From DALYDK01 sp031973215 (GTDB lineage Bacteria; Patescibacteriota; Saccharimonadia; Saccharimonadales; CAIOMD01): DNA of 56,361 nucleotides. The notes under the pieces are model-generated. The model had not been told where the DNA came from and ran no database searches. It was given only the letters and a program-made list of their open reading frames with translations. The stretch is from assembly GCA_031973215.1 (NCBI GenBank), contig DALYDK010000006.1, positions 1 through 56,361 of the forward strand. Direction: 5' to 3'. The translations under genes and the position numbers were made by a program. Each line of letters opens with the position of its first letter. The first letter of the stretch is position 1. Below are positions 15,932 to 24,213 of the stretch, piece by piece.

Positions 15932-16336
15932 ATGGGAAACATGGTATCAACAGATCCAATTGCAGATATGCTTACTCGTATCCGTAATGCGATCGCAGTC
16001 AACAAAAGGCAAATAGTACTACCTCACAGCAATATTAAAGAAAAAGTTGCTGAAGTATTGGTAAAAGACGGCTTTTTAAGTAAGGTCGAGTCAAATGGAG
16101 AGGGCGGCTTTAAATCTTTAGTAGTTACAATTAACGAAGAAGGATCAAACCCAACCATTACAGAGATTAAAAGATTAAGTAAGCCAGGCAGAAGGCAGTA
16201 TGCTGCAGCTAAAGAAATACCAACAGTTAAATATGGCCGCGGAGTGGTAGTTATATCAACCTCTAAAGGCATAATGACTGGTTCAGAAGCAAAGCAAGCT
16301 GGCCTTGGTGGCGAATTAATTTGTCAGGTATATTAA
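15932..16336 (+). CDS. rpsH: 30S ribosomal protein S8
   Basis: S8 (uS8) binds 16S rRNA and in E. coli represses the spc operon. The 134-residue product contains STDPIADMLTRIRNA at its N-terminus and VVISTSKGIMTGSEAKQAGLGGELICQVY at its end. I place the start at 15932 because GGAAAGGAG ends 8 nt before it; an in-frame start at 15908 lies inside the end of rpsN. The stop codon abuts the assembly gap. Confidence 0.96.
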   Translation: MGNMVSTDPIADMLTRIRNAIAVNKRQIVLPHSNIKEKVAEVLVKDGFLSKVESNGEGGFKSLVVTINEEGSNPTITEIKRLSKPGRRQYAAAKEIPTVKYGRGVVVISTSKGIMTGSEAKQAGLGGELICQVY

Positions 16337-16436
16337 NNNNNNNNNNNNNNNNNNNNNNNNNNNNNNNNNNNNNNNNNNNNNNNNNNNNNNNNNNNNNNNN
16401 NNNNNNNNNNNNNNNNNNNNNNNNNNNNNNNNNNNN
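16337..16436. other. Assembly gap (100 N)
   Basis: Exactly 100 ambiguous bases, a conventional placeholder for a gap of unknown length between scaffolded contigs. Because rpsH ends just before and the rplF Shine-Dalgarno (AAAGGA) just after, no known operon gene needs to be missing, but the true distance is unknown and an open frame reading through the Ns is an artefact. Confidence 0.99.
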
Positions 16437-16449
16437 AAAGGAAATTAAA

Positions 16450-16986
16450 GTGAGTCGAATAGGAAAACTACCTATACAAATCCCAAGCGGTGTGACAATC
16501 ACTGTCGACGATACTTTGATTACCGTTGCTGGCCCCAAGGGGACTCTTACTCAGGCAATGCAGCCAGGAGTAGTTGTAAAGCAGGCAGGTAATGAAATTG
16601 TCGTAACCCGCGAGAGCGATGCTCGTGAGCATCGTGCCAAGCATGGTCTTGTAAGAGCCCTAATTAATAACATGGTAATTGGAGTAACCAAAGGTTTCGA
16701 AAAGAAACTAGAGGTAAATGGAGTCGGATTTAAGCTAGCCATGGAAGGCACTAAGCTAAAAATGGCACTTGGTTTTAGCCATGATGTTTACTATCAGCCA
16801 CCACAAGGTGTTCAGGTTTCTGTAGAAGCCAACAACATTATTGTTAGCGGTATTAGCAAGCAGCAGGTTGGGCAGGTAGCAGCAGAAATTAGATCGCTCA
16901 AAAAGCCAGAACCTTACAAGGGCAAAGGCATTAAATATGTTGATGAACGAATTATTCGCAAGAGCGGTAAGTCAGGTAAGGATTAA
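16450..16986 (+). CDS. rplF: 50S ribosomal protein L6
   Basis: L6 (uL6) lies near the sarcin-ricin loop. The product is 178 residues from GTG 16450, 7 nt after AAAGGA at the gap edge. It begins with SRIGKLPIQIPSGVTI and has GPKGTLTQ, the RALINNMVIGVTKGFEKKLEVNGVGFKL segment and the C-terminal KPEPYKGKGIKYVDERIIRKSGKSGK, all diagnostic. The start is reliable even though the upstream sequence is missing. Confidence 0.97.
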   Translation: MSRIGKLPIQIPSGVTITVDDTLITVAGPKGTLTQAMQPGVVVKQAGNEIVVTRESDAREHRAKHGLVRALINNMVIGVTKGFEKKLEVNGVGFKLAMEGTKLKMALGFSHDVYYQPPQGVQVSVEANNIIVSGISKQQVGQVAAEIRSLKKPEPYKGKGIKYVDERIIRKSGKSGKD

Positions 16987-16998
16987 TAGGTAATAATT

Positions 16999-17352
16999 AT
17001 GAATAGATTAGTAAAGAAAACTCAGAACCTAGCACTCCGCAAAAATCGTGTTCGTTCAAAAGTTCATGGAACAGCTGAACGGCCAAGATTAACCGTTAGC
17101 ATAACTAACTTGCATGTAAGTGCTCAAATAATCAACGACGATAAGTCAATTACACTAGCATCAGCGACAACAGTTGGCAAAAAAGTTACTGGAACATTGA
17201 CCGACAAAGCCAAAGTTATTGGCGCAGAAATCGCTAAGAGTGCAAAGAAGGCTAAAATATCCAAAGTAGTACTAGATCGCAATGGCCGACTATATCATGG
17301 TCGCATAAAGGCACTAGCCGATGCCGCCCGCGCAGAAGGACTGGAGTTCTAA
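16999..17352 (+). CDS. rplR: 50S ribosomal protein L18
   Basis: L18 (uL18) helps dock 5S rRNA. The 117-residue product shows RKNRVRSKVHGTAERPRLTVSITN, VVLDRNGRLYHGRIKALADAARAEGLEF at its end, a typical C-terminus. It lies 12 bp after rplF and 1 bp before rpsE. Confidence 0.97.
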   Translation: MNRLVKKTQNLALRKNRVRSKVHGTAERPRLTVSITNLHVSAQIINDDKSITLASATTVGKKVTGTLTDKAKVIGAEIAKSAKKAKISKVVLDRNGRLYHGRIKALADAARAEGLEF

Positions 17353-17353
17353 A

Positions 17354-17950
17354 ATGGAAAGAAGAAGAGATAACCGAGAAAAAGAAGAAAAACTATTCGA
17401 CGAAAGAGTATTAAATGTCGATAGAGTGGCCAGAGTCGTAAAGGGCGGTCGTAGATTCCGATTCCGTGCATTAGTTATTGTTGGCGACAAAAAAGGTAAA
17501 ATTGGTATTGGTATTTCTAAAGGTGCCGATGTTACCAGTGCTGTCTCAAAAGCCGTTGATGGCGCCAAGAAGAGTATGATCGAAATCGTATCCGAAAACG
17601 GAACAATTCCTCATGAGGTACAGGCCAAAGTGGGTGGTGCAAATGTTTTAATTAAGCCAGCTTCAGCCGGTACCGGACTTATTGCTGGTGGCGTAGTGCG
17701 AACGATACTTGAAGTTGCGGGAATTAATAATGCGCTTTCTAAGAATTTAGGATCTAGCAATAAGCTAAACACATCTTATGCTACATTGCAGGCGTTAGCT
17801 CAGCTTAAGCCAAAATCTGAATGGATTGTTAAGCCAAAAAAGGTAAACAAGCCAACAGCCGCTAAAAAAACTGCTGAAACAACTAAAAAAGCAGCCGTTG
17901 CAAAAAAGCCAACCACAAAGGCAAAAACCTCTAAAAAGGAGGCTAAGTAA
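17354..17950 (+). CDS. rpsE: 30S ribosomal protein S5
   Basis: S5 (uS5) is important for decoding fidelity. The 198-residue product starts at 17354 (MERRRDNREKEEK), preferred over an in-frame ATG at 17321 inside rplR because GGAG lies 9 nt upstream and homologues begin here. FDERVLNVDRVARVVKGGRRFRFRALVIVGD, GIGISKGADV and RTILEVAGINNALSKNLGSSNKLN are diagnostic. It has a Lys/Ala/Thr-rich C-terminal extension of about 35 residues. No rpmD (L30) gene lies between it and rplO. Confidence 0.97.
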   Translation: MERRRDNREKEEKLFDERVLNVDRVARVVKGGRRFRFRALVIVGDKKGKIGIGISKGADVTSAVSKAVDGAKKSMIEIVSENGTIPHEVQAKVGGANVLIKPASAGTGLIAGGVVRTILEVAGINNALSKNLGSSNKLNTSYATLQALAQLKPKSEWIVKPKKVNKPTAAKKTAETTKKAAVAKKPTTKAKTSKKEAK

Positions 17951-18414
17951 TGAAGTATCACGAATTAAACGCACCTAAGAAAAAAGCCGCCAAAAGAGTT
18001 GGCCGCGGAATTAGTGCTGGGCAAGGTAAAACTGCCGGTAGAGGTACTAAAGGCCAAAGCGCCAGAAGTGGCGGAAAAAGGCGTCCAGGATTCGAGGGTG
18101 GTCAGACTCCGTTAATGATGCGCACACCAAAACTTAGAGGTTTTCGTAGCATTAGAACAAAGGCAGAAACAGTTTATACTGGTCAAATCAATAACCTTAA
18201 AGGCGCAGTAGATAACTTTACCGTTTTTGACGCAGGTCTAACAACCAGCCCATATGTTAAGGTTAAGCTTGTTGTTAAAGGCGATCTAACTTCAAAGGTT
18301 GATATTGCACTCCAGGGTGCAAGCAAGCCAGCTCTTGAAATGATAAAAAAAGCTGGCGGAACCTTCAAGGAAGTTCCCACAGTAGCAAGACTCGCAAAGA
18401 GCGAATCCAAATAG
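17950..18414 (+). CDS. rplO: 50S ribosomal protein L15
   Basis: L15 (uL15) is a late-assembly 50S protein. The 154-residue product has the glycine-rich N-terminal segment RVGRGISAGQGKTAGRGTKGQSARSGG and the FEGGQTPLMMRTPKLRGF motif, both diagnostic. It is the last gene of the operon: a terminator follows 16 bp later and no secY is present, unlike the typical spc operon. Confidence 0.97.
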   Translation: MKYHELNAPKKKAAKRVGRGISAGQGKTAGRGTKGQSARSGGKRRPGFEGGQTPLMMRTPKLRGFRSIRTKAETVYTGQINNLKGAVDNFTVFDAGLTTSPYVKVKLVVKGDLTSKVDIALQGASKPALEMIKKAGGTFKEVPTVARLAKSESK

Positions 18415-18430
18415 TTCGAACGCAATATGA

Positions 18431-18463
18431 AAAACCCACTCATTAATTTGAGTGGGTTTTTCG
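18431..18463 (+). terminator. Intrinsic terminator of the ribosomal operon
   Basis: AAAACCCACTC (18431-18441) pairs perfectly with GAGTGGGTTTT (18450-18460) across an 8-nt loop and runs into a T-stretch. The A-run on the 5' side makes it work also for the convergent RRM gene on the minus strand. Confidence 0.93.
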
Positions 18464-18482
18464 TTGTCTTACTAAAAAATAA

Positions 18483-18779
18483 TTAGTAACGGTTGTTGGT
18501 TCTAAAAGAACCACTTCCTCGGCTTTTTTCTTCTTTAGGCTTTGCTTCAGAAACTGCAATTGAGCGGCCTTGCATGTCGCTACCATCAAGTTGCTTGATA
18601 GCTTCTTTAGCTTCTTCGTCGCTGTCCATCTCTACGAAACCAAATCCTCTAGACTTGCCTGTTTCGCGATCAGTAATAATTTTTACTGATGCCACAGTTC
18701 CGACAGCTGCAAATGCTGCTTCTAGATCTGATTCTTTTAATGCGTAGGGTAGACCCGCTACAAATAATTTTGTTGCCAT
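18483..18779 (-). CDS. RRM-domain RNA-binding protein
   Basis: A 98-residue protein that is a single RNA-recognition motif: RNP2 LFVAGL (residues 5-10) and RNP1 RGFGFVEM (about 44-51), followed by a short Arg/Gly/Ser tail. Such Rbp proteins in cyanobacteria and other bacteria bind single-stranded RNA and are often cold-induced; here the long leader (about 100 nt, below) fits regulated expression. TAAGGAGCT immediately precedes the ATG. Confidence 0.93.
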   Translation of the reverse strand: MATKLFVAGLPYALKESDLEAAFAAVGTVASVKIITDRETGKSRGFGFVEMDSDEEAKEAIKQLDGSDMQGRSIAVSEAKPKEEKSRGSGSFRTNNRY

Positions 18780-18881
18780 ATAGCTCCTTATTCACTAGAG
18801 GTATATGGCCGAACCAGATAGCTGCTCCTCTTATAGAACTTGATTAGTAATTTTGTTAGCACAGCAGCTTGTAACACTATT

Positions 18882-18910
18882 ACTATATACTAAGTACTAG
18901 CATTTAACAA
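18882..18910 (-). promoter_or_regulatory. Promoter of the RRM gene
   Basis: On the minus strand, TTGTTA (18905-18910) and TATAGT (18882-18887) are 17 bp apart, predicting a transcript with a leader of about 100 nt. The leader holds the inverted repeat AGCTGCT/AGCAGCT (plus-strand positions 18820-18826 and 18863-18869), which could form a long-range hairpin near the Shine-Dalgarno. Confidence 0.55.
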
Positions 18911-18948
18911 ATACCTTTTTTATCAAAATATATGCAATAATTTATTCT

Positions 18949-19251
18949 ATGAAGGCAATTTTTAATAATCAAGTTATAGCAGAAGCAGATAAAGAAGATC
19001 TCATTTATATAGAGGGTAATTGGTATTTTCCCCCTACAAGTATAACCAGGCAGTATTTCGTACCTAATAATGAACACACAACTTGTTTTTGGAAAGGACA
19101 GGCCAGTTATTATGACCTGTTGGTAGATGGCGAAAAAAATAAAAGTGCAGCTTGGTACTATCCTAATCCTTTGCCCGGTTCAATAGAACGAGTAAAAAAA
19201 GATTTCTCTAATTACGTAGCTTTTTGGCGAGGCGTCCAGGTCATTGAATGA
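18949..19251 (+). CDS. DUF427 family protein
   Basis: A 100-residue protein matching the DUF427 pattern: KAIFNNQVIAEADK at the start, then YFPPTSITRQYFVPNNEHTTCFWKGQASYYDLLVDG and AAWYYPNPLPGSIERVKKDFSNYVAFW. The biochemical role of the family is not settled. It overlaps the next gene by 4 bp (ATGA), so the two are co-translated. Confidence 0.88.
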   Translation: MKAIFNNQVIAEADKEDLIYIEGNWYFPPTSITRQYFVPNNEHTTCFWKGQASYYDLLVDGEKNKSAAWYYPNPLPGSIERVKKDFSNYVAFWRGVQVIE

Positions 19252-20933
19252 AAAAACCCGCCGCAAGAACTTTAAGTACTAAATCTAAAAACTTTGTAAT
19301 TCAATACTTTGATAAATTTTCATTTCTTGGATTAGTTTTCGCTGTATTATTTTTTCTAATTTCTATGCTTCCTTCGCTCTTGCCAAGGCCTTGGCTTTAT
19401 CAAGGTTTAATTAGTGGTTTAAGCATGGCCGTTGGGTATGGCTTAGGCATTTTACTAAGCAAGTTTGTTAGATGGCTCATAGAAAAGGAAGTATCCAAAA
19501 AGATTAAATCGACGCTTTGGAAAATATTAATTGTTGCTGGACCGATTTCAATGTTGATATTTTTGTATTTTGGCGCCAATTGGCAAAATCAGGTAAGGCA
19601 GTTGGTTGGCGAGCAGCCGCTAGATGCAAGGCATACTTTTAGGATTTTATTCTTAACTATAATCATTTTTGTTATTTTGATATCACTAGCGAGATTAATT
19701 AGAAAATTTAATAGTTTCCTAAATTCATATTTATCGAAATTTTTACCTAAAAAACTCGGTATATTATTGGGAGTAGGTTTGGTAGTTTTTCTTTCTGTAC
19801 TTCTTGTGAAGGGTGTCCTAGTTGATACTTTTGTAAGCCAATCAAACAAAATATATAGTGCAAAAAATGACACCACCCCAGTAGGTGTTAATCAGCCGAC
19901 CAGCTTTTATAGATCGGGCAGTCCCGAATCTTATGCAAAATGGGAAACCTTGGGCTATCAAGGTAAAAACTTTGTTGCCCGTGGTCCAAGCCAGCAGCAA
20001 CTCCGAGACTTCACAAAAACAAATACTAAAGAACAAATTAGAATATATTCCGGAGTAAACAGCGCTCCTACTCCAAAAGAAAGAGCAAATTTAGCAGTAG
20101 CTGAATTAAAAAGAACAGATGCGTTTAGCAGGAAGGTTTTAGTTATTGCTACTGTAACCGGTACGGGCTGGCTTGAGCCACAGTCAACAGATAGTATTGA
20201 ATATATGTACGGTGGAGACACAGCTATAGTCGGCCAGCAGTATTCTTATCTTCCAAGTTGGATTTCGTTTTTAGTAGATCAGCAAAATGCCACTGACGCT
20301 GGCCAAGAGCTTTTTAATGCAGTTTATAAAGAGTGGAGCCAGCTCCCGGTTGATAAACGGCCTAAGCTATTGGTTTATGGTCTGAGCTTAGGGTCTTTTG
20401 GAGGACAATCTGCATTTACAACAGCTGGAAATATTACAAGCCTGGTAGATGGTGCGTTATTTATGGGCACACCTAGCTCGACTGTTTTATGGCAAAATAT
20501 TACCCAAAACAGAGATAAAGGCTCGCCTGAATGGCAACCAATATATGAACAGGGTAAATCTGTCAGATTTGCAGCAAGTACAAACGACATTCAAAAAGAC
20601 CAAAATAAATGGCAATTCCCTAGAATTCTATATATGCAGCACGCTTCTGATCCGGTAGTTTGGTTTAATTTCAATTTGCTACTTAGCGAACCAGATTGGT
20701 TAAAAGAGCCCAGAGGCCCGGATGTTTCTAGTAAAATGCATTGGTATCCTTTTGTAACTTTCTTTCAGGTTACAGTTGACCAGTTTTTCGGAGTTACGGT
20801 TCCGAATGGACATGGCCATAACTACCCTAATACAATTGTTGATTCTTGGGCTGCAATTTCTCCACCAGACAACTGGAATGAACAGCAAGCGCTCCAGCTT
20901 CAGTCAATTATTGATACTTATTCGAACGAATAA
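19248..20933 (+). CDS. Membrane-anchored alpha/beta hydrolase (Abhydrolase_9 type)
   Basis: A 561-residue protein with four or five N-terminal membrane helices (about residues 24-45, 50-70, 85-110, 125-145 and 168-190) and a C-terminal alpha/beta-hydrolase domain. The N-terminal SLLPRPWLYQGLISGLSMAVGYGLG and the nucleophile elbow YGLSLGSFGG (Ser about 380) match the Abhydrolase_9 family best known from actinobacteria, where lipid or cell-envelope ester hydrolysis is suspected. Acid and His residues probably lie in YMQHASDPVVWF and the NGHGHNYP segment. Start is the ATGA overlap with the DUF427 gene. Confidence 0.85.
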   Translation: MKKPAARTLSTKSKNFVIQYFDKFSFLGLVFAVLFFLISMLPSLLPRPWLYQGLISGLSMAVGYGLGILLSKFVRWLIEKEVSKKIKSTLWKILIVAGPISMLIFLYFGANWQNQVRQLVGEQPLDARHTFRILFLTIIIFVILISLARLIRKFNSFLNSYLSKFLPKKLGILLGVGLVVFLSVLLVKGVLVDTFVSQSNKIYSAKNDTTPVGVNQPTSFYRSGSPESYAKWETLGYQGKNFVARGPSQQQLRDFTKTNTKEQIRIYSGVNSAPTPKERANLAVAELKRTDAFSRKVLVIATVTGTGWLEPQSTDSIEYMYGGDTAIVGQQYSYLPSWISFLVDQQNATDAGQELFNAVYKEWSQLPVDKRPKLLVYGLSLGSFGGQSAFTTAGNITSLVDGALFMGTPSSTVLWQNITQNRDKGSPEWQPIYEQGKSVRFAASTNDIQKDQNKWQFPRILYMQHASDPVVWFNFNLLLSEPDWLKEPRGPDVSSKMHWYPFVTFFQVTVDQFFGVTVPNGHGHNYPNTIVDSWAAISPPDNWNEQQALQLQSIIDTYSNE

Positions 20934-21206
20934 TTATTGTATAGCGCTATAAATTAAATATATTAGCACCACTATTCCTAGTAACCGTCTAAAATAGTTC
21001 ACGCCCTGAAAGATTTCTAAATAAGCCCAAACAAATAAAAAACCAGATGCTAAAAAACTAAACATATTTTCAAGGCCATTATTTAAATTTGGAAGAAAAC
21101 TGAGCAATGAAAATACTAGGGCAAAAATTATCGGTAAATTAGGAAACTGCGCAATAGCTATTTTTCCTTTATCATCACAAACACATTTTTCTATAAATTT
21201 ATTCAT
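20934..21206 (-). CDS. Small membrane protein
   Basis: A 90-residue protein from the Met at 21206 (MNKFIEK). Two or three hydrophobic segments (about 23-38, 46-66 and 73-90). It has a Cys-rich start (CVCDDKGK). Function unknown. Convergent with the hydrolase gene, stop codons abutting; a short hairpin at the junction (TTATTCG/CGAATAA) may help terminate both. Confidence 0.55.
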   Translation of the reverse strand: MNKFIEKCVCDDKGKIAIAQFPNLPIIFALVFSLLSFLPNLNNGLENMFSFLASGFLFVWAYLEIFQGVNYFRRLLGIVVLIYLIYSAIQ

Positions 21207-21272
21207 TACTATAATTATAAGCCGATTTATAAGAATCACTAGCAGTAAGCTTATTTTGCAAAATACTAAACT

Positions 21273-21301
21273 TTTACAAAATAATAATTATGTTATATAA
21301 T
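21273..21301 (+). promoter_or_regulatory. Promoter for a leaderless transcript
   Basis: TTTACA (21273-21278) and a perfect TATAAT (21296-21301) with a 17-bp spacer. The next ATG (21308) lies only 6 nt after the -10, where transcription should begin, and no Shine-Dalgarno is present. Transcription and translation would start at the same base. Confidence 0.7.
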
Positions 21302-21307
21302 ATTATT

Positions 21308-21745
21308 ATGGAAAAAGATTCAGATATAACACAAGAAATTGATCTGTCTAAGAATATATTAGAACCTTCAGAACTAACTAGAAAAGAAATTTTAAGTTAT
21401 ATTGAAGAAATTACAGTCGATCTCCGAAAAGCAAAAGATACAAAGCATTCAATTTATGAAAAGCGACTTGCTTTAGCCGAGTTACTAGATGCTCTTGGAT
21501 TAGACTATACTACTCCGGCTTACTACCCGAAGCTAAGACAGCTAATGGCGGAACAAACAAAAGTAGATAAACTTGCTGACATTGTTGCCGATAGAATAGG
21601 CGAAAACGCAGACACAGTAGATTTACAAACAATTACAGATATTAGAAACATGGATCTTGAACATGCACTATTTGCTGCAACAGTTACATTAGCCAGAAAC
21701 GGCAAAACTGCCGAAGATCTAAATAAACTTATTCGTAATACTTAG
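21308..21745 (+). CDS. Unknown helical cytosolic protein
   Basis: A 145-residue charged, all-helical-looking protein without membrane segments. Start at 21308 is set by the promoter just upstream (leaderless); an ATG at 21290 would lie within the -10 region. There is no recognisable motif. Its last 17 bp overlap the 3' end of the convergent NTPase gene. Confidence 0.65.
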   Translation: MEKDSDITQEIDLSKNILEPSELTRKEILSYIEEITVDLRKAKDTKHSIYEKRLALAELLDALGLDYTTPAYYPKLRQLMAEQTKVDKLADIVADRIGENADTVDLQTITDIRNMDLEHALFAATVTLARNGKTAEDLNKLIRNT

Positions 21746-22271
21746 AAAGTAACATTCCCACTGCGTTTCTAAGAGCGTCTTCAAATTCTCGGTTCCTCGG
21801 ATAAAGACCATTGGTTAATAGTCCATTTGTGCCAAGGCTATGCCTTATTTCATTGTTTACATCGCCGGTAATTTCTTGGACTAATGGACCAAGTTCTTTG
21901 CCTTTTTTTAGTTCTTTGGCTATATTGTTTGGCAGTCTTACGCCTCCACTATGACCTACGCCAACCTTTCCGCTGTTTGCAGCCATAACAACCGCCCAAC
22001 CCAGTAGATACAATCCATTGCCCGGGCCTTCTTCTACGCCACCTTCTAGGCCAACATAAATATCACCATTAGGTTCTGCATCTTTTGCTGCTATTAATCT
22101 GTTATGTGCGCCCAAGTAACTTTCTTGGTTAGTCATAGGCATTGCAGAAACACCTGTATCTACTTCTATACCTTCTAAAATATATTTATCTTGGCCATAA
22201 GCCTCATCAAAAACTATCTTACATGCACTTAGTTTTGCTCTGTTCTTTGTACCTACAATTATCTTTTTCAT
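21729..22271 (-). CDS. Inosine/xanthosine triphosphatase, DUF84/YjjX type
   Basis: Hydrolyses non-canonical purine triphosphates (ITP, XTP) to keep them out of nucleic acids. The 180-residue product starts MKKIIVGTKNRAKLSA at 22271; the family pattern continues with VDTGVSAMPMTNQESYLGAHNRL and YVGLEGGVE, then WAVV and GHSGGVRLP. An upstream ATG at 22289 would add only six residues. Stand-alone gene, house-cleaning role. Confidence 0.88.
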   Translation of the reverse strand: MKKIIVGTKNRAKLSACKIVFDEAYGQDKYILEGIEVDTGVSAMPMTNQESYLGAHNRLIAAKDAEPNGDIYVGLEGGVEEGPGNGLYLLGWAVVMAANSGKVGVGHSGGVRLPNNIAKELKKGKELGPLVQEITGDVNNEIRHSLGTNGLLTNGLYPRNREFEDALRNAVGMLLSKYYE

Positions 22272-22310
22272 AGGCAAATTATATACCAATTTGCGAATAT
22301 ATTTATTTGC

Positions 22311-22910
22311 TTAAGCTTTTCTGAGGAGCTCTACAAGTTCAGGAAAAGATTCCTGGTTAAAATGCTTTTTGTCTTTAAAAGTAATAATACATGACTTAGT
22401 TAGTTTATTATTGTATAGTTTGCTATCTGAAAACGGAACGACCGGATCATCTGTGCTATGTAGAATAAAAGTCTTTTGTACTTGCTGGTTTATTTTAGAA
22501 AAGTCGCTACCAAGACTAAAAGATGCCAAAGGCTCTTCTGGAGTATCACTAAAAGGTGCAGCAATTAAAATTAGCTTAGTTATTTTGTTATCTATCAAGT
22601 GTTCAGATAAGTACTTGGCTAAAAAAATACCGCCCAAACTATGGCCAATTAATATAATTTCTTTATTTAGCACGGTTAATATGTTTTCAAACCATATTTT
22701 CCATTCACTATATTTTGCATAAGTACTGTTTGGCATTTTTGGGGTAAGAACTGAATAATTTTCGCCTAAATCATCTCCTAGGGTTAATTTCCAGTCGTAG
22801 CCGGGCATTATTCTGTCAATATCAATGGTCTGACTCTCTAAATAATTCAGGTAATCTTTTTTATTATTAAAAGTAGTGCCACCGTGAATTATTAATACTT
22901 GTTTCTTCAT
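22311..22910 (-). CDS. Alpha/beta hydrolase (RBBP9/YdeN-like)
   Basis: A 199-residue cytosolic serine hydrolase with the nucleophile elbow GHSLGG (about residues 90-95), a likely Asp in HSTDDPVVPF (about 155) and a His in DKKHFN (about 183), which form the expected triad. The N-terminal VLIIHGGTTFNNKKDYLNYL is typical of the small RBBP9-like family. Substrate unknown. No operon partner; 40 bp downstream of yjjX-type gene's start on the same strand. Confidence 0.82.
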   Translation of the reverse strand: MKKQVLIIHGGTTFNNKKDYLNYLESQTIDIDRIMPGYDWKLTLGDDLGENYSVLTPKMPNSTYAKYSEWKIWFENILTVLNKEIILIGHSLGGIFLAKYLSEHLIDNKITKLILIAAPFSDTPEEPLASFSLGSDFSKINQQVQKTFILHSTDDPVVPFSDSKLYNNKLTKSCIITFKDKKHFNQESFPELVELLRKA

Positions 22911-22976
22911 ATTAATAATTATAACTTGTTGGCGTAACTATTGCTAAAACTATAAAAAAGTTATAAAATAATATTT

Positions 22977-23372
22977 ATGAGTGAATGGTTACCCGTGCCA
23001 CGAAATATTGGCAATAGTTTAGATGATTCAAGTTTAGAATCAAATATTAATGTAAATAAAAATATTGTAAGCCGCTTAGGACATAAAATAGTTGGTATAT
23101 TCAGAAATAAGTCTGACAATTTTAATAGTCAAGAAGGTGTTTATTCCTACTTTAATCGCATAAGCGGTGGTGATGACGAGCATTACAATGCTTTAGTAAA
23201 TTGCTTTAATGAGTCCGTAGAAAGTTCCGGCTTTGACGCTTCGGTTCAAGATATTCTAGATTCAATTCTGGCAGGAGATCTGCCAAAACCCAATGGTTTT
23301 TTAAATGCTATGGCTCTTCCAAATGATCCAGCCCTAATAAGCAATGAGCGTTATTTAGACGACATCAAATAA
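22977..23372 (+). CDS. Unknown protein upstream of deacetylase
   Basis: A 131-residue polar protein without motifs or membrane segments. A TATAAA lies 9 nt before its ATG, again suggesting a leaderless mRNA. It is 9 bp upstream of the polysaccharide deacetylase gene, so the two are likely one transcript. Function not recognised. Confidence 0.6.
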   Translation: MSEWLPVPRNIGNSLDDSSLESNINVNKNIVSRLGHKIVGIFRNKSDNFNSQEGVYSYFNRISGGDDEHYNALVNCFNESVESSGFDASVQDILDSILAGDLPKPNGFLNAMALPNDPALISNERYLDDIK

Positions 23373-23381
23373 AATATATTT

Positions 23382-24116
23382 ATGGAAATTCCTCAAGCAG
23401 CAAAAGGTGTCGAGATATCTCGTAGAGATCTACTAATTGGAGTAGCGGGTTCTTTAGGGGGGTTAGTTCTTGGTAATAATTACGGTCCTGCTGGTGCAAC
23501 GGAATTATCGCAGAGTTTAGCCCCAATTATTTACAGTGCTAATAAAAACCAAAAAGCAGTTGCTTTTACTTTCGATGACGGTCCCTGGCTCCGGAATACT
23601 AAAAAAATTATGAATACTTTTCAAGAATTTGGGATTGAAGGCCAAGCAACATTTTTTCAAGTTGGAAATAATATTAAACAATATAAAGGAATTTCAGAAG
23701 AAGCCGCCGAGCGTGGTTATGATATTGGCAATCATAGTATGACCCACCAGTACAACCCAAGTGTTATTGCTAATGAAATAGAGCCAGTGCAGGAACTTAT
23801 TCATAATCTAGGAGTAGAAAATAGATTATTCCGTTCGCCCGGCCTAACAAGGGGAAAAGCCATACAAAGAAAGCTCGCCGGCTTGGGAATGGTTAATGTT
23901 TTCACCGACTACAATGTTGGCGATTGGTGGTCTCCAAGGATTTCAGCAGATAAGATTACCCGCCGGACAGTAAGGTCTCTTCATGGCGGTAGTATAGTTT
24001 TGCTTCACGATGGAGGCGATCATGAAAACACAGTTGCTGCAATGCCAAGAATATTAGAAAAAACGCTAAACAAAGGCTACAAAGTAGTCCGCCTAAGCGA
24101 CCTACTAAATAATTAG
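23382..24116 (+). CDS. Tat-exported polysaccharide deacetylase (NodB domain)
   Basis: A 244-residue enzyme. Residues 13-40 look like a twin-arginine signal (SRRDLLIGVAGSLGGLVLG) with cleavage near AGATE. The NodB domain follows: FTFDDGPW (metal-binding Asp pair, about residue 63), HSMTH (metal-binding His pair, about 119-123), FRSPG, the DWW segment and LLHDGG. The family removes N-acetyl groups from peptidoglycan, chitin or other N-acetylated sugars outside the membrane. All catalytic residues appear intact. Wall modification to resist lysozyme, or action on the host wall, are both possible. Confidence 0.9.
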   Translation: MEIPQAAKGVEISRRDLLIGVAGSLGGLVLGNNYGPAGATELSQSLAPIIYSANKNQKAVAFTFDDGPWLRNTKKIMNTFQEFGIEGQATFFQVGNNIKQYKGISEEAAERGYDIGNHSMTHQYNPSVIANEIEPVQELIHNLGVENRLFRSPGLTRGKAIQRKLAGLGMVNVFTDYNVGDWWSPRISADKITRRTVRSLHGGSIVLLHDGGDHENTVAAMPRILEKTLNKGYKVVRLSDLLNN

Positions 24117-24213
24117 TTGGGCGAATTTAAAAATAATTAATATCTTATATATTAGTTAGTATTTAGCTTAATAATAGAAAAAATTATGATACAATAAACA
24201 TGGACATTGTCAA

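Noticed and set aside
16321..16986. One long frame through the N-run as a single protein
   Set aside because: It only joins the end of rpsH and rplF across unknown bases. rplF has its own GTG and Shine-Dalgarno at 16450.
20918..20933. Palindrome TTATTCG-AA-CGAATAA as an operator or terminator
   Set aside because: Too short and with only a 2-nt loop; it lies at a stop-codon junction where chance palindromes are common.
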